A stretch of DNA of 44,843 bases from contig KZ992480.1 in assembly GCA_003614735.1 (NCBI GenBank), positions 1 through 44,843 on the forward strand, in the 5' to 3' direction. Every line of letters starts with the position of its first letter. Within the stretch, counting starts at the first letter, position 1. The notes below the pieces were generated by a model. The model made no database searches, was not told where the DNA came from, and saw only the letters and a program-made list of their open reading frames with translations. Shown here piece by piece: positions 1 through 11,630 of the stretch. The translations under genes and the position numbers were made by a program. The stretch comes from Thamnocephalis sphaerospora. Taxonomy: Eukaryota; Zoopagomycota; Zoopagomycetes; Zoopagales; Sigmoideomycetaceae.

Positions 1-299
1 AACATGGACGGCTCGACTGCAGGCGTACTGCCGTCACCAGTGGATCTGGACAAGCTGCGTGCCGATGGCAACGTTGTCCTGCTGCCGATTCTCACCAAGC
101 TTCGGCAGATTGAGCTGGTACGTCTGGTATAGGATAATGTTTTTGCGCATTGCACTAATCTTTTGCTCGTACAACATGTGTGTAGAACAAGGAGTCGGTG
201 GGTCCGGCCGCAGAGGATCGCAAGTCGTTCATCAACTTCCTTGCCAGCCGTCTTCAGGATCTGTGTTTCCTAGGCGGCAGTGATACGATGGGATTCTAG
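1..299 (+). CDS. 3' end of an unidentified protein-coding gene (partial)
   Basis: Frame 1 is open from the window edge through 117 (39 codons). An intron at 118-185 (donor GTACGT, branch-like CACTAAT near 150, acceptor TGTAG) joins it to 186-299, ending in TAG at 297-299. The visible 76 residues are soluble, rich in Leu and Lys, and end in a Gly-Phe tail (SDTMGF). I do not recognise the family. The clean splice with frame kept, and the intron size matching the rest of the window, support a real C-terminus. The 5' part lies outside the window, so no start or function can be assigned. Confidence 0.6.
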
Positions 300-564
300 T
301 CGCGTGCTAGGTGTGCGTCGTGCTTTGGCACATTTGCCATTTATATAGTCTGCGCGCTTTCTTCTGAGCAATATAGGGTATCTTGATGCAACTGTCCATG
401 CTTCCGGTGGTCGTTGGTGGCGGGTGGTCTAGTAGGCGCGAGTGGGTGGGTTTGGTGGCAGACCACTTGAACGTCACACTCTCTCTTTCCACTTGTCCTC
501 TGTGTGTGCCACCTGCAGTGGCTGTACTTTTGCCTAGCGCCCACCGTCTGCTGCTCTCATCACC
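300..564. other. Intergenic region upstream of VPS18
   Basis: There is no convincing coding sequence here. A TATATAG element at 342-348 lies about 215 bases before the VPS18 ATG and could be a core promoter element. Short open frames on both strands show no family resemblance. Confidence 0.4.
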
Positions 565-3500
565 ATGTCGCTGGGCGTATTCGGGGCACTCGGCCCGTCC
601 ATCGACCTCGACTCGGGGGTAGACGACCGGCCGGCCATGTTCACGCTGGACCGCGTGCAATTCCGGCTGCCAGCGCCACTGGTGACCATGGCTGTGTCCA
701 ACAACATCATGCTGTTGGCGCTCGAAACGAACCGACTGCTGCGCATTGACCTGCAAAAGTCGCATGAGATTGAGGGTAGGAAGCTGAGGATGCCGCGTGT
801 CGCTGGTCGGCGCTGACAGCCTTGTGTAGAGATTGAAATCCCTCGGCGTGGTGGCGACGACCGACTGCACAAGCTGCACTTTGACCCGACTGGACGGCAT
901 GCGCTGCTGACAACGCGCAACGGTGAAAACTACTATGTGTTTGCAAAGTGGAAAAAGGCCAAGCCGCTGGCCAAACTACGGGTAAGTTGCCGCGGACGAG
1001 CACGACACAGACTCGGCCTAAGCGGTATGCTAGGGTATCGTGATTGAGTCGATAGCATGGAACAAGCTGGCGGGCACACGCATGCAGGAGAACTCGACGC
1101 GTGCCATTCTCCTCGGCACCAACCAGGGCCGTGTGATGGAGGCAGAGATTGAGCCGACTGAGGAGTACTTTAAGCGCGAGGATCGCTATGTGAAGCTGGT
1201 ATGCAAGCAGAGCGGCAACGGCGACGGCATTAGGTTGCGTGGCTTACGGCAAAGGCTGTCTAGGTGTACTCGCTGCCCAAGCCCGACTCTATCACTGGAC
1301 TGCGCTGCGAGCCGTTCCCTACCGATGCGCGTCGTCGGCTGGTACTGCTGACGACGCCCACACGCATCTACCAGTTTATCGGCGAGGTCACTGGCACCGA
1401 CGGACTGCAGGAGCCAGTGTATGGCGCGCTGTTTTCCAACTACGAGTCGGTTAGCGGTAATGTCCAGCGCAGTTGCATGTGCTAGCAACAAAGGCTTACC
1501 GTGGCGGTGAAAGCAGCTTATCAGGAGATGCCCGATGGTCTGGGCCACAGCGAACTGCACTTGTTTGGACAGAATAATGATCCGCAGAGTACGCCGGAAA
1601 AGTTTGCCTGGCTTGTTGGTAAGCAATATATAGATCACGGCCAGGCGATGCATAACTAATGCAACATCATCGCGTAGGTCCTGGCGTGTACCACGGCAAC
1701 CTAGTGTTTGGTTCTCAAGCGGCTGGCGATAGTGTCATTGACAACGCCAAGCTGCTGCCGTAAGTGGCATCCAACGGCACAGCTGGAAATGCGTTATGAT
1801 TGTCTAATCTTTTTGCCTCGTGCAGCTATCCGCCACGCTTGCATCAGACACCGCCAACCGGTCCTGATGCGCCGCTTTCATTTGCATTGACCGAGTTCCA
1901 TTTTGTGATGCTATTCAACGATCGTCTGCTGGCTGTGTGCCAACTCAACAATGAGGTTGTCTATGAAGAGCCGCTGGCGATCGACCTTGATTACCGACGT
2001 TTGGTGGTAGATCCGATCAAGCGCACCTACTGGGCATACACTGGCGCCTCCATCTACGAGCTGATTGTCGAGGATGAGGACCGGGATGTGTGGCGGCTCT
2101 ATCTCAAGTCGCGCGCCTACGACACTGCGCTCCGCTTCTGTAAAGTGCGTGTAGTTGGATGGATGTTGCAACTGTGGCATGCTGGCTAATCGCCACTGTT
2201 TGGTCGCTCTACAGGATGCCTCGCAGCGTGATCATGTGCGCACCGCCCAGGCCAATCATTACTTTGACACCGGACGGTATCTGCTTTCTGCTGACTACTA
2301 TGCGCAGACAGCGGTGCCTTTCGAAGAAGTGGTGCTCAAGTTTGTGGGCAAGGATGAGCGTGATGCGCTTCGTCAGTATCTGCTCTGCAAATTGGCCAAC
2401 TTTCGCAAATCGGTGAGTTCTCTTTGCGTTTTCCATAGCTGCCGTGATGCTTACACGATGGTAAAACGGTTGATGAGCAGGACCCGGTACAGGCTACACT
2501 GATCTGTACCTGGCTGGTGGAAATCTACATCAACAAGCTGAATATCTTGGAAGATCAGGCGTCAGTCAACTATGCCGAGGCAGATATGCAAAGTTACCAG
2601 GAGGAGGAGCGTCTGATGCGTGAGGAGTTTCAGGCGTTCCTGGAGCAGAACAAGGTGCGTTTGCAGCTGGCTTCTGATATGTTGCTATCGCTCACTGTAT
2701 GCCACACGTGTCATTAGACAAGGCTGGATCGGCGCACCACCTATCAGCTGATTGAAAGTCACGCACGCAAGGAGGAGTTGGTGTTCTTCAGCAACTGTAT
2801 TGGCGACTACGACCGACTGGTGTCGTTCTGGATTGAGGAGGGCAACTGGCCGGCAGCGCTGGAGGTGCTGGCTAAACACGTACGTTGTAACAACTTACTT
2901 GGGTGCATCGTTATGCCTACCAGGCGTACTGACGCTCTGGCGGCAATCAGGGCACGATCGACATGTTTTACAAGTACTCGCCCTCGATGATGGAGCATTT
3001 GCCGCAGGAGCTTATCAGCGTGCTGGTACAGCAGCCGTCGCTAAATCCACGACGCTTGATGCCGGCTTTGCTTAAATACGACCACCGCCGTGTGGCGGAT
3101 CATGTGGACCAGGTACGCAGTGGCAAAGATGCCTGTCAACATGAGCTACTCTAACTCAAATGCCTTTTCAATGACACTCACACCAACGCAGAACCAAGCG
3201 ATTCGCTATCTAAAGTTTGTCGTTGGAAAACTAGGCAACGTTGACCCAGTGGTGCACAACTATTTGGTGACACTGTTTGCGGCTCAAGCAGGTGACAACG
3301 AAGCAGAGCTATTGTCGTTTATTGGTGCCGAAGTATGTATCCGTTGCCTGTCTGCCTGTCTGTTTGTGCCGCAATACTAACTTATCCATTTTCCATCTCT
3401 AGGATGGTCAGCGGCATTACAATCTCGACTATGCACTGCGCGTGTGCCTCCGACACAACCGTCTACGCAGCTGTGTGCTCATCTACGGACTATTGGAGCA

Positions 3501-4665
3501 ATTTGAAGAGGCTGTTGATCTTGCGCTTGCGGTATGTACAGACACTGCAGAGTAGCACGGTGTACACATGGACTGATCGCGACACATGCTTGGATGGCAC
3601 CAATATAGTCTGACGATCTGGAGCTGGCACGCATCAACGCCGACAAGCCGGTGGATGATGAAGACCTACGCAAGCAACTGTGGCTAAAGATTGTCCGCCA
3701 TGTCATCCAGGAAAAGGGCGACGTGCGAATGTAGGCTCGTTTTAATGAGCCCGCAGCCGATGCAGTATGCTGACGCACTGGATACCGTGTACAGGGCCAT
3801 GCAGTACCTGCAGCATTGCAGTCTGATCAAGATTGAGGATGTGCTACCGTTCTTCCCCGACTTTGCACTCATTGACGATTTCAAGGCAAGCGCGATTGGC
3901 GACAATAGCGAGTATGGCATAACGTAGATTGCTTACTGCTGCCATGCTGTTCAGGGGGAGATTTGCGCCGCGCTCGAAGAATACAATGCGCACATTGACG
4001 AGCTCAAAGCGGATATGGACGAGGCAACACGCAGCGCAGAGAATATTCGCAGCGATATTGCCGGCCTCAAGCACCGGTAGGTTACGGCCAGGCCGAGTGG
4101 CTTGCAGCACATGCTGACACTGCTGTGGCCCAGCTTCACTTTGGTAACCACCGAGGACCGCTGTGCCATCTGCCACAAGCTTGCCCTCACACGGCAGATA
4201 TACGTTTTTCCGTGCCAGCACGTTTTCCACACCGACTGTATCGTGGAAGCAGTGAGTAGACAATGTACGCATGCCCGCTGCTACGACCGTGTGGGCTAAT
4301 CATGAGTGCGCCGGCAGATGGTACGCCATTTGCGCCCAAGCAAGCAGCGCAAGCTACGCGAGCTGCATGCTGTCATCGCCAAAGACTACATGGTATCGCA
4401 CTCTGGCTCATCGATACGCAACACTCGCACCAATGGTGCGCGTGCCACACAAGATATTTCGCGCAAAAAGGCGAGTGCCACTGCGCCTATGCTTACTCTC
4501 GGTCAGCCTGTTAACTCTTTTTACGCACGCGCTTTCGATTAGGCGGAGCTGGATGAGATTGTTGCCAAAGAGTGCTTCCTATGCGGCGACACCATGATCA
4601 ACAGCATCGAAATACCATTTGTAGGCGACGATGAAAAGGAGCTGGCAGCCTCCTGGGAGCTGTAA
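565..4665 (+). CDS. VPS18: Vacuolar sorting protein 18, HOPS/CORVET core subunit
   Basis: Class C Vps subunit for tethering and fusion at the endosome and vacuole. Nineteen exons: 565-775, 830-981, 1034-1198, 1264-1456, 1517-1618, 1678-1759, 1826-2144, 2215-2412, 2481-2654, 2718-2879, 2951-3112, 3192-3332, 3403-3531, 3609-3730, 3795-3885, 3955-4076, 4134-4251, 4318-4470, 4543-4665. They encode 972 residues, the usual family length. The N-terminal half is the Pep3/Vps18 beta-propeller. The middle is the clathrin-repeat solenoid, with the hallmark KIEDVLPFFPDFALIDDFK. A coiled coil (about exon 16) precedes a C-terminal RING-H2 (CAIC, CQHVFHTDC, CFLCGD). Introns at 3886-3954 and 4471-4542 use GC donors (GCAAGC, GCGAGT); only these keep frame and the family sequence. 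The acceptor at 2950 is chosen because the earlier AG leads to a stop. Confidence 0.96.
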
Positions 4666-4801
4666 ATAATAGGCCGCCGCGTGCTCATCTCTTTTTACAT
4701 CGACATTGCATTACATGCATGTTCACATTTGTCTAGTCGCAACTGGTGTGCGCATTGTTGTTTCTCAACTGGCAGCCGCTGCCACAGCGGTGACTTGCCC
4801 G

Positions 4802-5411
4802 TTATTTACGCATCAAAAGATACACCGTCTCGCCAATCATAACCTTTTGCAGGTGGCGATAGTCGCCTTCTAGACAAAGCAGCAGGCCGCCAAACGACAC
4901 GTACACCGCACTAGAGCGACAGCGCAGCTTCGTTAGTGCCTGAATACTATCCGCAGCAGCTCACGTTGCCACAGTTCCACTTACACGCGTGTGCCGTTGC
5001 CCTCGTCGTACTTGAACACGCGCCCGTGCATGACATACTCGTAGCTGTCGGCCAGCGTCGGCTCGTTCCGCCGGCTCAGATCGCGCCACGACTCCTCCGT
5101 CTTCTCGGCGTCATCGCCCGTCGCTGCCTGCTTCTCCAGCGACAGCGACGAGGCAAGTGCGAACGCAAACTTGTCACCAATCTCCATCGGATACAGCTCG
5201 CTGTTCACATCCAGCGTCATTTCCATATCGTAGTTTTCGCTACGAGCGTTGATGCGCGAAACTAATCCAGACGTTCGAGCAGATTAGCGGCGTGGACGTC
5301 TGGTATGGCGTGTCTGGCGCAGCTCTTACCGCGATCAAACTTTTTGCCATCGCGATCGACGTCCTTGACGTCAAACACGTCAGAGAAGAGAACGTTCTCC
5401 TTGCCGCTCAT
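4802..5411 (-). CDS. RPB8: RNA polymerases I, II and III common subunit RPABC3 (RPB8)
   Basis: Small OB-fold subunit shared by all three nuclear RNA polymerases. Three exons on the minus strand, 5330-5411, 4985-5261 and 4802-4910, encode 155 residues, against about 146-150 in well-known orthologues. Recognisable segments are the N-terminal VLFSDVFDVKDVDRDGKKFD, the central NSELYPM, and the C-terminal SFGGLLL strand followed by YLLMRK before the stop. The last junction is set by homology: taking CTCTAG as acceptor gives TRV-AVYVSFGG, while the AG nearest the donor would run into a stop. The gene is convergent with VPS18, leaving 136 bases for both 3' ends, and starts 132 bases beyond the stop of the oxygenase gene on the same strand. 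Confidence 0.95.
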
Positions 5412-5543
5412 GATGCTGGTGTAGACGGGGCCGAGACGTGGAGGCAGGTGAGCACGGTGGACCGAAAGTGCACGACGGGAATAAGATGGAGCACAGAAGC
5501 GGTGATGCCGATGTTTTCTTTTTTCTTTGTAAACATATACTCG

Positions 5544-6401
5544 CTAAGCAAACATGACATCAGAGCGTAGCACCCACTTGCAGCCGCTGGCCACGCCCAT
5601 CGCCTCATGGGCCAGACAGTGGGCGCCATGACGATGCAGCAGCGCCATACCAGCAACAGGCGCTACTGATGTGACCTGTCGCTTGGCAGGACCGTAAAAC
5701 ACCGTTTGGCCGCCGCGTAGCCGAGGCAGCGAGGCCCATGCAGAGAGCTCCTTGCCCGACAGCTGCGGCTGGCCATCTTCATCTGTCTCGCCCGGCGTCT
5801 CCTCGCCGTCGCCGTCGCCGTTCAGGTAGATGAGCAGCGTCCACTCGCTACGTCGGCCCTGGGCGTCACGCACCGAGTCGTCATAGTGACGGCCAAAGCG
5901 CTGGCCTGAAGCATAGCGGTAAAGTCGGATATTGGCGTTCAGACCGACAGGCGTGCCGCCTCCTTCCAGGTCAGCACAGACGCGGTCCAGGCCAGCACGC
6001 CACAGTAGCTCGGCATATCCCGGGTCCTCCACCGAAAAGCGCCAGTTATCGCGGTATGCTTCGTCTTGCTTGGGTGCTGGCGTCGGCGTCAACGGCAGCC
6101 GCCCAGCCAAGGCCACGCTAGCTGCTGCCTCCGTTGGCAAGAGAAATCCTGGAATCAAAAGTACCTGGTCGGGCAGAAGAACGCGCACGTTCAGTGATTT
6201 GCGTCGAATAGCCGGCCAGCGTACGACCGCCTCGGCTGTCCCTGCGGCCGAAGCTGCGGAAGCAGATGAACTAGCATTGCGCTGGCTTCCCGTTGTCGCT
6301 CGTTTAGACCTGCTGCCCTCCTGCGTTCCACGCTTGCTGCCGGCACGCTTACCGGAGGACTCGGCGTCAGTGGACTTGGTGCGTCGTTTGGAATTTGCCA
6401 T
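5544..6401 (-). CDS. 2-oxoglutarate/Fe(II)-dependent oxygenase, prolyl-4-hydroxylase-like
   Basis: Single-exon gene of 285 residues. Residues 1-45 are basic and Ser-rich, resembling a nuclear localisation or disordered tail. The catalytic jelly-roll follows. LYRYASGQRFGRHYDDS supplies the first His and the Asp (H172, D174). AHCLAHEA supplies the distal His (probably H265), and KWVLRSDVMF supplies the basic 2-oxoglutarate contact (R279, possibly with K275). It matches a conserved family of small intracellular 2OG oxygenases with an acidic insert (about residues 194-210). Substrate is unknown; collagen-type activity is not implied. It lacks introns, unlike most neighbours. It diverges from ISN1, sharing a 278-base promoter region. 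Confidence 0.85.
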   Translation of the reverse strand: MANSKRRTKSTDAESSGKRAGSKRGTQEGSRSKRATTGSQRNASSSASAASAAGTAEAVVRWPAIRRKSLNVRVLLPDQVLLIPGFLLPTEAAASVALAGRLPLTPTPAPKQDEAYRDNWRFSVEDPGYAELLWRAGLDRVCADLEGGGTPVGLNANIRLYRYASGQRFGRHYDDSVRDAQGRRSEWTLLIYLNGDGDGEETPGETDEDGQPQLSGKELSAWASLPRLRGGQTVFYGPAKRQVTSVAPVAGMALLHRHGAHCLAHEAMGVASGCKWVLRSDVMFA

Positions 6402-6679
6402 AATGTCAAGAAGAGCAGCAAGACCTGAGCTGTTTGCTTGTGGCTGTCTTTTGTACCAGCCCTCGCCTATGCTACTTCAGGACACGCAGCACGCGCTTTA
6501 TGTCTCATTGTAGTCTAAGCAACAGATATATCGGCTGCTTTTGCCATTGCTACATCGTAACAGCCCGTGCAAATACGTCGACCGGCGGTGTGAGACCAGC
6601 AAGGCTTGGTACTAGCTCGCCTTCTGCCTTCTTCCACTGCACACGTCCACATCCCTAAAAGTCTTACAGCCACACCGCC
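6402..6679. promoter_or_regulatory. Divergent intergenic region between the 2OG oxygenase and ISN1
   Basis: This 278-base gap separates two divergent starts and must hold both promoters. I see no clear TATA box and no coding signal. Confidence 0.45.
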
Positions 6680-8583
6680 ATGTCGTCCGTCTACCGCGTC
6701 AACTACCAGCTGAGGGCGCACAAGCGCGACGCACTCATCGAGTTCATCAAGAGCATGCTGCTGACACCTTTTGTGCTGCACGCAAAGCCGCATGCAATGC
6801 TCGAGCCGCCTGCTGACCACGCTGCTGCCACACTGGGCACTGAGGAGGGCGAGGATAAGATGCTGCCGCCGCCCGTGCGACAGCGGAGAGCTAGCGACGC
6901 ACGCGAGGCCAATATCGCTCGTTATGCGGAAATTATGCGCAACGTCGAGGAGCTCATCGAGGCAAGCGTTTAGCAATGGCGAACGCACAGAGCAGTCCTC
7001 TAACCAAATGTTGTGGCGGCTACGTAGGAGCATCGATCGATGGAGGCGGCCGGTCTGCGGGAGCATTCGCGGCTATTCCGCTTGGTACCGTCCGTTGGTA
7101 CCTTTTTCACCAGCCTGCCACTGCGCGAAGCATTCCTTGCCGAAGATGCAAATAACTCGATTGCTGCGCGTCGCTTTGTGCCGCCCAGTTTCAATGACGT
7201 TCGTCGGTAGGTGACCGCTGCAGTGCATCGGTATGCATGCATTAGATCACTGGCGCTAACTCTTGTGCAGCATCCTAAACACTGCGCAGGCACGTAAAAC
7301 GGGTTGTCTGTGGAGAAGAGCACACATGAAATGGCTAACAATCGCCGCAAGTAGATTCGCGCCATTGCGCCCGAGCTACGCTTGATCACATTGTAAGTAC
7401 ACGCAACCAGCTTGCAATGTAATGGCTGCTAACCGACACGGGATGTATCGCAGCGATGGTGATATGACATTGTGTAAGTGCATGCTGCCCGTATCCGCAC
7501 CGTTGGCAGCCATTTACCAGTCAATGTGATTATGCTGCAGATGCGGATGGACAAGATTTTGCCAAGGACAGCGAGCTGGTGGGGCGCCTGGTGGCACTGC
7601 TGCAGTATGATCTGCGCGTAGCTATTGTGACAGCAGCCAGCTACGGCAGCGATGCGGTCGGCTACGAGCAGCGTCTCTCTGGCCTGCTGAGCGGCTTCCA
7701 GGAAGCAGGCCTTAGCGCAGAGCGTCTTGCACGTTTTTTTGTGCTTGGTAAGCCAGCAGGTGACGGATCGGTACAGCGTAGATGCTCATGCTGTGAACGC
7801 ACATAGGTGGCGAGTGCAACTACCTATTCCAGTGTGGAGCCGACTGCCGGCTGCGCTATATCCCTGAAGAGATCTACCGGCCGGCCACCGGCATTCGGAT
7901 GTGGTCTGACGAGCATATCAGCGCGCTGCTAGATGTGGCCGAGCGTAACCTACGTCGCTGTGTGGCCGATATGCACCTGCCCGTCCGCGTGCTTCGGAAG
8001 CCGCGTGCATTGGGTGTGCTGGCCACCGCTGGTGCTTCAATCCGGCGTGAACAGCTGGTAAGCTAGCGCTTAATTGTATTGCGTTGACATTGATCGACAC
8101 GTGCCATCTTGACGCGTCCAATGCACATTTAGGATGAATGTGCGCTTAGCACGCAGCATGCTCTACTCAAGTTCCAGCACTCGCCATCGCAGGATCAGGC
8201 TGCGCTGCCATTCTGTGCCTTTAACGGGGGTAGCGGTACGTGCACCATAGATACGTATCGTAAGCACGACTGACCTCTGTGCATCACAACAGACGTCTGG
8301 GTGGATATTGGCAACAAGTTTATTGGTGTGCAAATGCTCCAAGCATACCTGGGCACGACGCCGTCCACGACACTGCACGTAGGCGACCAGGTAAGAGAGT
8401 GGTAGTGAGAGCACAAAAAGGTCATATCAGCTCACATTAGCATAGTTCCTCTCGACTGGCAACGATATTTCCACGCGTACGGCATGCAGCACTGTGTGGA
8501 TCGTCAGCCCACAGGAGACCAGCGATGTGCTAAAGGATTTGAACGGGTTGCTGGAACTTGCGAAGCGCAAAGACAGCAACTAG
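6680..8583 (+). CDS. ISN1: IMP-specific 5'-nucleotidase
   Basis: Cytosolic enzyme converting IMP to inosine plus phosphate, a purine-balance step typical of fungi. Ten exons: 6680-6961, 7028-7206, 7271-7289, 7355-7392, 7454-7473, 7541-7747, 7807-8057, 8133-8235, 8293-8390, 8446-8583, giving 444 residues (yeast Isn1 is about 450). Diagnostic parts are the N-terminal MSSVYRVNYQLRAHKRD, SVGTFFTSLPL, the HAD-type motif LITFDGDMTLY spread over three exons, and C-terminal VGDQFLSTG and SPQET. Exons 3 and 5 are only 19 and 20 nt. Introns starting at 6962 and 7290 use GC donors. For the first, an alternative GT donor at 6968 would add two residues; for the second, only the GC donor keeps frame. Confidence 0.95.
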
Positions 8584-8899
8584 TGTCATGTACGCGTCGC
8601 TATACACACTCTCCTCGCGCTACCCGTCTCTCGACAGGCCAAGGCAGCAGAGCACATTGGCGCCAAGTATTGTTCTCTGCCAACACTAAAGTATGATTCT
8701 ACCCATGACCTTGCATTTCCCAGCTCTCTCCGGGCCGAGTAGCATACCAGCACATCTACATTGCATGAAATCTGCTTTGATGACGTACACTTGGCGTGTT
8801 TAATTTCACGATCGTAGGCCGCTTTTCTCGCATTCAAATGCCACACAAGAGTGCTGCTGTGAACGATGGAAGCGATGCGTGCACATCAGACTGCACCGT
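8584..8899. other. Convergent 3' region between ISN1 and guanylate kinase
   Basis: The 316 bases between two convergent stops hold only 3' untranslated sequence. No gene or structured element is evident. Confidence 0.4.
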
Positions 8900-9689
8900 C
8901 TAATCCTCGGCGAGCACAAACGTGCGCAGGTCCACGTAGGCCTTGTCCAGCTCGTCGTTGACGACGGTGGCATCGTGCGTGTCAGGGTGCTCCTTGGCGT
9001 ACTCAATCTCACGGCGAGCCGTCTCAAGACGCTTAGCCAGGCTCTCTTCCGTTTCAGTGCCGCGTGCCCGCAGACGACGCTCCAACTCCTCCACCGAGGG
9101 CGGGCTCAGAAAAACAAAGCGTGCGTTCAATGGCGTACGCTTCACCGACAAGACGCCTTGCTGCATGGACGGCAGGATTGGGTTACTGGTGCATTAGCAC
9201 GTTGCTGCTAAAGCGTGTCGCCTGCGCCTCATCACTCGGCTTACCAGATCAATGTCCAGGATACACTGGCGACCGCTGGCGGTAACTGCGTCAACGGCGG
9301 CAATCGAGGTGCCGTACATGTTGCCGCTAAATTCGGCGCTCTCAATGAACTTGCCGTCGGCCACCTCCTTTACCATCTGCTCGCGGTCCACAAAGTTGTA
9401 GTGAACGCCGTCCTCCTCGCCCGGACGCGGCTTGCGCGTGGTGTCTAGACGTCCGGCGCCCGCGCTCATCAGTTACTCCGCGCGGTACCCGCAGTCGTGG
9501 CACGTCGGCACGTACGCGAGACGCTGAATCCAAAGCGATCGGGGAACTCCGCAAAGAGCCGCTTGAGCAGCGTGCTCTTTCCAGCGCCGGACGGACCAGA
9601 GATAACGATGGGACCTGTGTGCGCAATCAGCCACTCTGTCCGCTACCGCTGAGGCTGCAATGGGTGCGGCACCTACGCTTAATCGACAT
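8900..9689 (-). CDS. GUK1: Guanylate kinase
   Basis: Phosphorylates GMP to GDP using ATP, essential for GTP supply. Four minus-strand exons: 9677-9689, 9516-9614, 9245-9444, 8900-9160, encoding 190 residues. The first coding exon is just 13 nt (MSIK plus one base); splicing creates [19 protein letters not shown], which holds the P-loop GPSGAGKS. The second junction yields [13 protein letters not shown], the GMP-binding segment, and the third ILDIDL-QGVLSVK. The start is fixed by the P-loop distance seen in the family; no other ATG gives a proper N-terminus. The gene diverges from the desaturase across about 780 bases. Confidence 0.95.
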
Positions 9690-10472
9690 GTTGCGAGCAG
9701 TGGTGGAGGCCAATCGGCGCAGCATGAGGCTGGTGGTGGAAAAGAGTAAAAAGCGAACTGGCCACCTGTCTGTGCACCCACGCCAGCATAGGAACGTGGC
9801 TCTGCCCTTTGCTTGCCGGCTAGCCGTAGCAAACGTTCGGTCTGGTCACTGCGTCCGTCTGGGATCCCCGATAGACTGCCCGGACACCTGACGACATATT
9901 CTCGCGCAGGCGCTGTGAGCATCGGCGATCGTGCTGAGAAATGGCCCATGCGGTGCATAATCGTGTGCATCGCATGTGCCTGGCATCGCCATCGTATTGG
10001 CCGCATAAGCAACACCATGCATATGGCCGACGATGGCCGATCGGCGCCCTGGATACCCGTGGCTAGTAGGGTGCGGCGCGGTAGAATCGCGTGCCGTCGC
10101 GTGGCAAGTTGACAATGGCGTATACACGTGATTTGTCATGCCCGAGCTAGCTGGCCGGACCGATGAATCACCAAAAGGAAACCATTGGAAGGAATGCGGA
10201 CTTATGCATGCTCCGTTTTTCCGTCCGACGAAAGCGACTGCTGCGTCTCTCTGCCATGATATAGCCACGGGCATGCGTCGCACGTCTCTGCTTGCGCACT
10301 TACTCCTTTTCTTGGCACTGCCCAGACCACGCGTAAACAAGCCTCTACACACACACACACGTGCATATATATAGTCGTACTCCTTCGCAACCCGCTCTAC
10401 TCGTCACTGCTCGCTACCGTTGCCTGATTCCGCTGCCTCTACCGCCGGTCCTACTCACTGTGCCGACACACC
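9690..10472. promoter_or_regulatory. Divergent intergenic region between GUK1 and the desaturase
   Basis: This 783-base region holds two promoters. The only clear element is TATATATAG near the right end, listed separately. No coding signal beyond short chance frames is seen. Confidence 0.45.
10366..10374 (+). promoter_or_regulatory. TATA box of the sphingolipid desaturase gene
   Basis: TATATATAG lies 99 bases before the ATG, just after a short CA run. Position and orientation fit a core promoter with a short 5' leader. Confidence 0.6.
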
Positions 10473-11630
10473 ATGCCACCGCCACGCAACCTTACCGAAG
10501 ACATGCCGTCGGCACAGTGCAGCGAAAGGAGTCGCAACGGGTCGACAAAGACCGCGTTCACGGTCCTGCCCGACAGCAGTGAAGAGCGCGGATTCGATCG
10601 CCGACATCCAATGTATCTAAGCGACTGGAAGCGCGCCGTGCCCTACGTGGACAAGTACTTTGCCGAGGACGACCTGGACGAGCCGCACTTTAAGCGGAAG
10701 CGGCAGATCTTGCGCGATCACCCTGAAATCGCGGAGATGTACGGCTACGATATCAACACGTTCTACACCACCGTGGCCGGCGCCATCCTACAGGTTTCGC
10801 TGGCCTTTCTGTTTGGCCGCGTGCTTACCGACTACAACTGGAGCATGTTTGCATGCGCCTATGTCGTCGGCGGCTCTGTCACGTCGCTGTTTGGCGTGAT
10901 TCTGCATGAATGTACCCATAATCTAGCGGCTGCCAGTCCGGCCATGAACCGCCTTTGCGGGCTCATTGCCAACGTCGGTATTCCGGTGCCTATCGCCATG
11001 TCGTTCCGGCGCTATCACCTGGAGCACCACACCTACCAGGGCGTCGAGGGCCGCGATCCGGATCTTCCCATGGAGTGGGAGGTGCGCCTGATCCACGGCA
11101 ACCCACTGACCAAGCTGTGCTGGATCATGATCTATCCGGTCATGTACGTGGTCCGCGGTGCGGCCTTGGGCAAGCCCATGTCTACGTGGGAAAAGTACAA
11201 CTGGGCCTGGACTATTTGCACCGACCTGATCATCTACTGGACCTGCGGTCTGCGCGGCCTGCTCTACCTGCTGGCCAGCCTGTGGCTCGGCTATTCGCTG
11301 CATCCCGGCGCGGTCCACTTTATCCAGGAGCACTACACCTTTGTGGACGGCCAAGAAACCTATTCCTACTATGGTAGCGGTAACAAAGTGTTTATGAACA
11401 TTGGCTACCACAACGAGCACCACGATTTTGCCAAGATTCCCTGCTCGCGCCTGCCAGAAGTGCGCGCCACCGCGCCCGAGTACTACGACACGCTGGCCTA
11501 TCACACTTCCTGGATGATGGTGCTCTGGCGCTTCATCGTTGACCCGTCGTTTGGCGCAATTAGCCGCGTGTATCGCACAGAGGAGAACCATCGCAAGGGC
11601 CGCTTGATGGTGCGCGAGCACCGCAAGTGA
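10473..11630 (+). CDS. Sphingolipid delta-4 desaturase (dihydroceramide desaturase)
   Basis: ER-membrane di-iron enzyme converting dihydroceramide to ceramide. Single exon, 385 residues, within family length. The three histidine boxes are HECTHN (about 147-152), HLEHH (about 187-191) and NEHHD (about 313-317). The N-terminal lipid-desaturase signature (FDRRHPMYLSDWKRAVPYVD) and several hydrophobic spans are present. The first ATG is used because it follows the TATA box by 99 bases; a second in-frame Met ten residues later is possible. It lacks introns, unlike most neighbours. Its reverse strand also has a long open frame (10923-11792), which is a shadow of the biased codons. Confidence 0.93.
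   Translation: MPPPRNLTEDMPSAQCSERSRNGSTKTAFTVLPDSSEERGFDRRHPMYLSDWKRAVPYVDKYFAEDDLDEPHFKRKRQILRDHPEIAEMYGYDINTFYTTVAGAILQVSLAFLFGRVLTDYNWSMFACAYVVGGSVTSLFGVILHECTHNLAAASPAMNRLCGLIANVGIPVPIAMSFRRYHLEHHTYQGVEGRDPDLPMEWEVRLIHGNPLTKLCWIMIYPVMYVVRGAALGKPMSTWEKYNWAWTICTDLIIYWTCGLRGLLYLLASLWLGYSLHPGAVHFIQEHYTFVDGQETYSYYGSGNKVFMNIGYHNEHHDFAKIPCSRLPEVRATAPEYYDTLAYHTSWMMVLWRFIVDPSFGAISRVYRTEENHRKGRLMVREHRK

Noticed and set aside
6968-7027. GT donor at 6968 for the first ISN1 intron
   Set aside because: Not excluded, but it adds Ala-Ser before the conserved Glu-His; the GC donor gives the better match to family spacing as I recall it.
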